This document shows, one piece after another, positions 57,595 to 64,000 of a stretch of 64,000 nucleotides of DNA. The translations under genes were made by a program, and so were the position numbers. The stretch is from assembly GCA_029565735.1 (NCBI GenBank), contig JAKQNO010000040.1, positions 32,962 through 96,961 on the forward strand. Direction: 5' to 3'. The notes beneath the pieces are model-generated. The model searched no databases. It saw only the letters and a list, made by a program, of their open reading frames with translations, and was not told the DNA's origin. The DNA comes from a bacterium. GTDB taxonomy: Bacteria > Oederibacteriota > PGYV01. The first letter of the stretch is position 1. Each line of letters starts with the position of its first letter.

Positions 57595-58376
57595 CCCAAT
57601 TTTACTGAAAGCATTGAAATTGACCCGCCGTCAAAACCTTCAACCGGATAAGTCACCGGTTCATTCTTTTGCCGTAATGCCATTACATATAATAAAGGAA
57701 GATAGTGATCCGGCGTCGGCACTGACATCAGTGCGTCATCCCCCATTTTAAGGTAATCGGCAAGCTCTGATTCCTTATTATTCTTTATCAATTCTTTAAT
57801 CTGTTTTTCAAACCTTACCCCCCAGTCAAAGGGCTTTACTTCATGCTCTCCCCAGGCAAAAGCATGCAGGTTATGAACCACATTCCCGCTGCCTATTATC
57901 AGCACGCCTTCTTCCCTTAAAGGCGCAAGTTTTTTTCCAAGTTCAAAATGAAATTTAGCGGGTTTGGAAGCGTCAATGCTTAACTGTACGACAGGTATAT
58001 CTGCTTTTGGAAATGCCCTGCATAGAACTGACCACGTTCCGTGATCAATTCCCCAGTCACTGTCAGGGCTGCATTTTACAGGTGATAAAAGTTTTATTAT
58101 TTTTTTTGCAAGTTCAGGCGAGCCAGGCGTAGGGTAGTCTTTATCATAAAGCTTTTTAGGAAATCCTCCAAAATCATGAATTGTGGGCGGCTGCTCCATC
58201 GCAGTCACCATTACATAAGGTACATACCAGTGTGCGGAAACAGACAAAATAGCTTTTGGTTTTGGAATTTCCCTGCCTATTTTTTCCCACGCAAGCGAGT
58301 ATTTATTATTAATAATGACGTTCATTGGATTGCCATGCCCAAAAAACATCACCGGCATAAGGTCTGTTTTTTTCAT
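57591..58376 (-). CDS. 4,5-DOPA-extradiol-dioxygenase-like protein (YgiD family)
   Basis: MPVMFFGHGNPMNVI, ILSVSAHWYVP, TIHDFGGFPKKLYDKDYPTPGSPELAKKI, WGIDHGTWSVLCRAFPKADIPVVQLSID. Confidence 0.93.
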   Translation of the reverse strand: MKKTDLMPVMFFGHGNPMNVIINNKYSLAWEKIGREIPKPKAILSVSAHWYVPYVMVTAMEQPPTIHDFGGFPKKLYDKDYPTPGSPELAKKIIKLLSPVKCSPDSDWGIDHGTWSVLCRAFPKADIPVVQLSIDASKPAKFHFELGKKLAPLREEGVLIIGSGNVVHNLHAFAWGEHEVKPFDWGVRFEKQIKELIKNNKESELADYLKMGDDALMSVPTPDHYLPLLYVMALRQKNEPVTYPVEGFDGGSISMLSVKLG

Positions 58377-58418
58377 TTTTGCCTCCCGCAACGCCTTGCC
58401 TCCCCGCTCCACCTTGGC

Positions 58419-58856
58419 TTAAAGGTGCGCATATTCATATTTTATACTTACGCCTTTGTAAGTGTTCTTTTGTTTATATATCTTTAACGCATCCGTAAAT
58501 TGAATCAGCAAAACTTTATCATCAAGCCAAATAGTTTTAACATTACCTTTTCCGCTCTTAACAAATATGTTCCCTGGCTTATTCTTGAGTTTTTTGCCGT
58601 TTGCTATTAAGCTTACCTGTGTGGAATCCGACGAACCTACTCCGCATCCCCTGTCAAAAATAACAGCCTTCACTTTCCCATTTCGCGAAACAGACTCTGC
58701 AAGTATTTCATTGCCACACATGAAATCCGTTAACAAAACATCACCTATTTTAATAATCGCTATAATAGTAACTATAATAACCAATATAACAATTTGTACT
58801 TTTTTCACCAATGAACCTCCCCATAATTTAAAGTCATCCCGAACCCACAAAACCAT
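58419..58856 (-). CDS. Hypothetical membrane-anchored protein
   Basis: One N-terminal TM; no confident family. Confidence 0.55.
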   Translation of the reverse strand: MVLWVRDDFKLWGGSLVKKVQIVILVIIVTIIAIIKIGDVLLTDFMCGNEILAESVSRNGKVKAVIFDRGCGVGSSDSTQVSLIANGKKLKNKPGNIFVKSGKGNVKTIWLDDKVLLIQFTDALKIYKQKNTYKGVSIKYEYAHL

Positions 58857-58874
58857 CCTGCGAAACTATTTATA

Positions 58875-60071
58875 TTATACCTTCATGTTTTGAAATCTTT
58901 TTTTGCTCATCTCACATATATCCTGTTCCCCATATTTAGCCGCTTCTTCTTTAAGTAAAAAATCCTCTTTTTCTCTCTCCAGTTCGTGCAGCAGCTCGTT
59001 TTCTGACGGCAGAAATACTTTATACTTGGAAACAAACATCTTATTATCAAGCCCGGTTGTGGAATATTTTACCTTTGCCTTATCCTTATACGTACACAAT
59101 ATTATCCCTACCGGCGGGTTATCCCCGGGTTTCATTATATTTTCTCTGAAATAGTTTATATAGAAATTCATTTGACCCGCATCTGCGTGTGAAAACTCCC
59201 TTATTTTAAGGTCTATAAGCACATGGCATTTAAGGATTCTGTGATAAAAAACAAGGTCTATCCTGTCATGCTCTCCCCCGGACGATATCCTGTACTGCCT
59301 GCCTTCAAAACAGAATCCGCTGCCAAGTTCCATAAGAAATTCCTGTATATGATTTATAAGCGCGCTTTCAAGGTCATTTTCAGAATATTCCGGCTTTTCC
59401 CGCAAGCCTGCGAATTCAAGAATATACGGGTCTTTAATTGTATCTTCAATATTAAACTTATCCGGCACAGATTCCGCTTTTTTTATCAGCCCAGTTTTAC
59501 GTTTTGAAAGCACAGCCCTTTCATATAACAGTGAACCCATCTGCCTTTTTAACTGCCTTACAGACCAATTGCCTAAAACAGCTTCATTCTCATAGAATAT
59601 ACGTTTTGACAGATTATCAATTTTAAGCAGTTCCACAAAATGCGTATACGAAAATACCGCCAGAAGTTTTTTGGTTCTTAATATGCCTGTTTTGTTATTT
59701 TTTGACACTGCGGCCAATTCTTCAGTCAGTGACTGAAGAATGTTATTTTCGGAATCAAAAAGAAGTTTTGACGGCTTTTTATTAATAATCCGTCCAATTT
59801 CAGGGTATGCAAGATAAAATTGCCTGAAAATATTCAAATTAGTAAAAGACATACCTTTCATATTCTTGGTTTTTAACCTGTCTGACAATTCCTGAATAAG
59901 TCTGTTTCCGTATTTTGCCCTGTCTTCACCTTTTTGTTCATACCTGACAATGTGATATCCTATCAGCCAGTTTCGAAGCGTAAGGGAAACATTAACCGCT
60001 GTAAGCGCGTTCTTTTTTAAACCCCGCTGTGTGATATTAATTAATTCTATAAGATTATTTATTTTCAACAA
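58875..60071 (-). CDS. YhcG-like PDDEXK nuclease domain protein (DUF1016)
   Basis: LRNWLIGYHIVRYEQKGEDRAKYGNRLIQELSDRL; GEHDRIDLVFYHRILKCHVLIDLKIREFSHADAGQMNFYINYF (PD-(D/E)xK core). Confidence 0.92.
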   Translation of the reverse strand: MLKINNLIELINITQRGLKKNALTAVNVSLTLRNWLIGYHIVRYEQKGEDRAKYGNRLIQELSDRLKTKNMKGMSFTNLNIFRQFYLAYPEIGRIINKKPSKLLFDSENNILQSLTEELAAVSKNNKTGILRTKKLLAVFSYTHFVELLKIDNLSKRIFYENEAVLGNWSVRQLKRQMGSLLYERAVLSKRKTGLIKKAESVPDKFNIEDTIKDPYILEFAGLREKPEYSENDLESALINHIQEFLMELGSGFCFEGRQYRISSGGEHDRIDLVFYHRILKCHVLIDLKIREFSHADAGQMNFYINYFRENIMKPGDNPPVGIILCTYKDKAKVKYSTTGLDNKMFVSKYKVFLPSENELLHELEREKEDFLLKEEAAKYGEQDICEMSKKRFQNMKV

Positions 60072-60249
60072 TATACTCCGTTTTTTACAGGGATTATATA
60101 ATTTAAGGCAGTAAATTTTAAATATTTTTTAAAATAAGCCCAAAATCCCAAACCCACTAACATTAGTTATTCAATTAAAACGAGGTGCAATGTATTGCGC
60201 CTCTGCAATAAATAGCAGAAACTAAAATAACTATTTATACAATCCCTGC

Positions 60250-63200
60250 CTACTTCATCGGGTCTGGGGGGAGTTCAACCTTGGCTATTTCCTTTGTCCT
60301 TGGGTCAAGGACATAAATATTGCCGTTCACATCAGCATCCATTGCCGAAGGGTTTAAAAAATTCATGTTATCCCCCCTCATTTCCACAGTTCTTGCTTTC
60401 TTGCCGTCAAGCGAGATTAAAAGCAGGCTCTTTGAATACTGGATGGATACCGCCATAAAGGGTTCCGGAGTATTTTCAAATATCTTTATCTGCGGCCCGT
60501 GAATGGTGGAAGCTGTTCCTATTTCAAAAGACCTTATATATTTCATATCCGGGCTGAATACCTGCACCCTTCTGTTTATGGTATCCAGAACATAACGGTT
60601 CCTCTTTGAATCAAAGCCAACGTAACACGGCTGTGACATCTGCCCGCACGAGCTGCCCGTGGTTGTGGCGTAATAGCCCATAGGCTGCCCGTTAACATTA
60701 ACAAATACAAGCAGGTTTTTCCCCGGCGAAGAAACCGCAAACATTCCTTTGTCATTTGAAAGCGCTATGCTTCTTGCGCCGTGAACAAAAGAATTAAAGA
60801 CTATTGTCTTTATCTCATTACCTTCAAAATCAAACTGCCTGATGGTGTCTTTATTTACATCCATCACATAAAGCATGCCTGCCTGCTGGTCCAGTTCCAG
60901 ATAAGTATGTTCTTTCAGGTTCTGCGGCCTGTCGTCCACCGCCCCAAACATCCCTTTTTTTGTTGCCATAGATATGGTTTTTTTAAGTTTATACGTGCCT
61001 TCCTGCCTTTCAAAAATATAAACTTTGTAAGCCATTCCGTCCGCTATAAACAGCCTTCCGCCGTCCAGCGACACCGCAATATCGCTTGGCGTGTCAAATT
61101 CCGCCTCGCATTTAATCTTTGTTATCTTTGCCGCGCGCAGCGGTATCGGCGTTTTATAATCAGTGTTTTTGCAGATGCCGGAAAAATTATCAGCCGGCTT
61201 AAATTCAAAACCGGGGGACACTGTTTCTACAGCGCTTTGGGCGCTTACCTTTGACAAAGCGGAAAAAATATTTGTCTTTTTATCCGAAGCTAATCTTACG
61301 GCCGCTTTCCTTCTTGGTTCATGCCTTGCAAATGAAGGTGCGTAAAGCTTGCCCCGAATAACAGCCGGTTTTATGGGCCCGCGTTCCACCACATACGAAG
61401 TGTTTCCCGTATTCCAATATTCCTTAAACGCGGCATAATACTGTTCATCAGAAAAATCATATACAAAAAATATCTGCCTGTGCATCTCGTTATATAAAAT
61501 CTTCCCGTCCTTTACAAGGTTTTCTATGCCGGGTTTCATGCCAGCCACAGGCGCGGATAAAATGACAGATTTCCCTTTTAATTCATCCCTGTTTAAAACC
61601 GCTTCAAATACTTCCGGATCCATCCTTTCAAACCTTTTGCTGAAGCCATACAGGTCCGAAAGAAGGTTTAACATATGAAATTCCTTTGAAACAAGAACAA
61701 TATTCTTCTTTTTACCCTCTTCAAGAATATATCTTACCGCTACAGCTTCAGCGGTATACGGCATTACTTTTGGCATATAAACATAAAACTTATAAGCGCT
61801 TAAAGCAATAATACCGGCCATCACCGAAACAATAACGGCCTTATAAATTTTTGGAGCGTTTTTACCTTTGGATAAAGCCGCCGCAAGCCTTGTAAGGCCA
61901 ACCGCGGCAATTACCGCAAGTATGGGGGAAAGAAAAATAAGCCTTGTATTTGGCGGGTAGTTATACTGCACAATTGCGCCTATAAAAAACACAAGCGCCG
62001 CGTAGCCGACAAGCAAAAACCTTGCGCGCCAGTCCTTAAAGAAAGCCACAACAGCCCACGCAAGCCCTGCCAGTATTCCGGCCGCGCTTAACAAATCCGC
62101 TGTTCTGCCCGGCACATAGTGCGACATCATGTCCCTGTAGATAAAGGCAAAAAACGCGTGGAAATAATTCATTATCACGAATAAAGGCCTGTCCGCGGGG
62201 TTTGATATTTCGCTGCCGGTCACGAAAGACTGCATTGTAAGATGGTCAATAAACTTTGGATTTATAATAATAAATATTATCGTCCCAATAAACACAAGAA
62301 TCCCGGGCACAATCCTGTTCCAGGAATACTGCTTCCTTAAAGGATGAAAAAACCAGTATATTAACCCTAACACAGGAACAAGCCTTCCGGAATAAAAAGT
62401 GTAACACCCCATCCCTATTACCGCCGCCGCCATAAAAGTCCAGAAATATGAGTTCCTGCGTATGGCAAGTTCAATAAACAGGATGCCGGCCGCAAGAGGC
62501 AGTATTGAATGAATATTATTATGCGAGAGATGCGCGAAAGCAAGCACAGGAAGCGCGAAAGCAAATGCAACCGCCGCGACAGACGCTGTGGTTTTATTAA
62601 AGACCATTCTTACCCAAAGGTATAAAGGAATTATAGCCACCGCGGGTATTAACGCAGTGCTTAATTTCCATCCAAAAAAGGGATTAAAACGCATAAACAG
62701 CGACTGATATACCGAACTCCATACAGGATGATACCCGTATACCCCGTCTTCATAGAGCATTTTAGGCAGGCTGGAACCGGTTATCATACCCTTTGCATAT
62801 TCATAGAACGCGTATTCATCTCCTATAAAGGAGTATCTCCACGATTTCCAGTCAAACATATATACCACAAGCATCACAAACGAGAAAATAAGAAGCCCGC
62901 CGAATTCTTTGCCTCCGGGAAAAGCATTCGTATCTTTAACCGGCTCATTTTTAAGGTCAAGACCGGCGAAATAAAGGCCGCAAATTATGATAAGAGAGAA
63001 AAACAGGATATTCTGCGCCACATAATGCCTGTCGTTAAGGAAAAGCCATATAAGTATTCCGTAGCCCGCAAGTACCAAAGGAATTGTCAGCCTGATTTTA
63101 AAGCCGCTGCCGGTATTGACATTTTGTTTAATATTACCCGGAAGCTGCCTTATGAACCATGACGCGCAAAGGATAAATATCAATAAATTTATTGTAAAAT

Positions 63201-63549
63201 ACGGCGGAAGCACCAGGTCAAAACGCGCCACTCTGATATATTCAAAAGGAAGAAAAAGAACAGCATAAAAAGCCGCAAGCGGCTGGGTCATCCAGGAAAA
63301 ACCCGCCATTGCCAAAAATACAGCCGCGCCGATTAAAGCCAGAATAGCCATTTTTGTCTTTTTCCCAAGTTTTGCCGCGGCTTTAAAAGGAAAAGATATA
63401 ACGGCAAACAGGAATTTAAAAAGTTTTACAAACAGATTGGTTTTTTGCGGAGTCTCCGGTATTGTAACAGCAGGTTCCATAACCGGCTTAACTTTTTTTC
63501 TGTGTTTAACCGAAACAGGCTTGCCTGCTTTTTTGGCCTTTTTTTTCAT
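60250..63549 (-). CDS. ArnT/PMT-like membrane glycosyltransferase fused to a C-terminal NHL-like beta-propeller
   Basis: N-term about 12 TM with FIGDEYAFYEYAKG; C-term blades FDTPSDIAVSLDGGRLFIADGMAYKVYIF, TYLELDQQAGMLYVMDVNKDTIRQFDFEG, PSAMDADVNGNIYVLDPRTKEIAKVELP. Confidence 0.82.
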   Translation of the reverse strand: MKKKAKKAGKPVSVKHRKKVKPVMEPAVTIPETPQKTNLFVKLFKFLFAVISFPFKAAAKLGKKTKMAILALIGAAVFLAMAGFSWMTQPLAAFYAVLFLPFEYIRVARFDLVLPPYFTINLLIFILCASWFIRQLPGNIKQNVNTGSGFKIRLTIPLVLAGYGILIWLFLNDRHYVAQNILFFSLIIICGLYFAGLDLKNEPVKDTNAFPGGKEFGGLLIFSFVMLVVYMFDWKSWRYSFIGDEYAFYEYAKGMITGSSLPKMLYEDGVYGYHPVWSSVYQSLFMRFNPFFGWKLSTALIPAVAIIPLYLWVRMVFNKTTASVAAVAFAFALPVLAFAHLSHNNIHSILPLAAGILFIELAIRRNSYFWTFMAAAVIGMGCYTFYSGRLVPVLGLIYWFFHPLRKQYSWNRIVPGILVFIGTIIFIIINPKFIDHLTMQSFVTGSEISNPADRPLFVIMNYFHAFFAFIYRDMMSHYVPGRTADLLSAAGILAGLAWAVVAFFKDWRARFLLVGYAALVFFIGAIVQYNYPPNTRLIFLSPILAVIAAVGLTRLAAALSKGKNAPKIYKAVIVSVMAGIIALSAYKFYVYMPKVMPYTAEAVAVRYILEEGKKKNIVLVSKEFHMLNLLSDLYGFSKRFERMDPEVFEAVLNRDELKGKSVILSAPVAGMKPGIENLVKDGKILYNEMHRQIFFVYDFSDEQYYAAFKEYWNTGNTSYVVERGPIKPAVIRGKLYAPSFARHEPRRKAAVRLASDKKTNIFSALSKVSAQSAVETVSPGFEFKPADNFSGICKNTDYKTPIPLRAAKITKIKCEAEFDTPSDIAVSLDGGRLFIADGMAYKVYIFERQEGTYKLKKTISMATKKGMFGAVDDRPQNLKEHTYLELDQQAGMLYVMDVNKDTIRQFDFEGNEIKTIVFNSFVHGARSIALSNDKGMFAVSSPGKNLLVFVNVNGQPMGYYATTTGSSCGQMSQPCYVGFDSKRNRYVLDTINRRVQVFSPDMKYIRSFEIGTASTIHGPQIKIFENTPEPFMAVSIQYSKSLLLISLDGKKARTVEMRGDNMNFLNPSAMDADVNGNIYVLDPRTKEIAKVELPPDPMK

Positions 63550-63687
63550 ATTCCCTCCAAAAGTATAAAAAATTATCCCTAAAACTGCTGAAATTATAAC
63601 AAAAAAAAGCTTTGTGATAAAGAATTATCTGCCCCGGAATATGGTGTTTTAAATGGCACAAAACAGCAACTTAAAAATTCATGCGAG

Positions 63688-64000
63688 TTAAATTTTACCG
63701 GGTATATATTCCAGAAGCTCCAGTGTGTATGTTTCCGTGTCGGAATACATAAGCCCCACTCCTTCGCCGTACCAGGTTTCTTCCTTAAAAATTTTACCGT
63801 CTCCCCTGTCAATTTCACTCTTTATAATATATACATGCACAGGTTTGCCCGACAACAGCACGTCTGCCTGTGAATCAAGCATAAATTTAGTTTTGCTCTG
63901 TACTTTTATCGGGAACAAACCCAGTAATTTCACGACGCCGGTGGATGTTTCCGTCCATGTCTCCCCTATTTTTGGCGGGAACTTAAGGTAATGAATTTCA
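63688..64000 (-). CDS. Hypothetical protein, 5' end beyond the window
   Basis: The frame stays open upstream of the ORF-track start (..KIHYLKFPPKIGETWTETSTGVVKLLGLFPIKV) to the window edge. Confidence 0.65.
   Translation of the reverse strand, partial: EIHYLKFPPKIGETWTETSTGVVKLLGLFPIKVQSKTKFMLDSQADVLLSGKPVHVYIIKSEIDRGDGKIFKEETWYGEGVGLMYSDTETYTLELLEYIPGKI

Noticed and set aside
58875-60071. Presenting the YhcG-like nuclease as a full defence island
   Set aside because: No restriction, modification, helicase or toxin-antitoxin partner is adjacent.

Overview
A 64 kb window from a Gram-negative (diderm) bacterial chromosome. A lipid A / outer-membrane block (bamA, skp/ompH, lpxD, lpxC, fabZ, lpxA, lpxI) sits next to smc, ftsY and recJ. 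The taxon cannot be fixed from sequence alone. About 50 CDSs are supportable and all but four are on the minus strand: housekeeping genes (murA, dus, tsaD, ctp, nagA, rsmD, corA, speD, nth, infC-rpmI-rplT), envelope genes (PorV-like proteins, several very large membrane glycosyltransferases), two TrkA-type NAD-binding proteins beside an APC permease-USP fusion, and a small accessory stretch at 55-60 kb (XRE-DUF2975, YhcG-like PDDEXK nuclease). There is one tRNA-Leu(GAG). The most unusual content is intergenic. A composite, modular repeat family occurs at five loci (six copies). Its core is a ~205-bp element with ~33-bp imperfect terminal inverted repeats that show compensatory changes and strand-polar G-U wobbles, so it is a candidate structured RNA or a MITE-like element. 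The core is usually flanked by degenerate 8-bp-period (octanucleotide) arrays, a TCGAAAAT-rich module and a GC-rich hairpin module. Two unrelated octamer families and 49/55-bp tandem arrays occupy other intergenic gaps. No CRISPR array, transposase, rRNA or prophage was seen. All family names come from recognising sequence motifs by eye; no database search was run.
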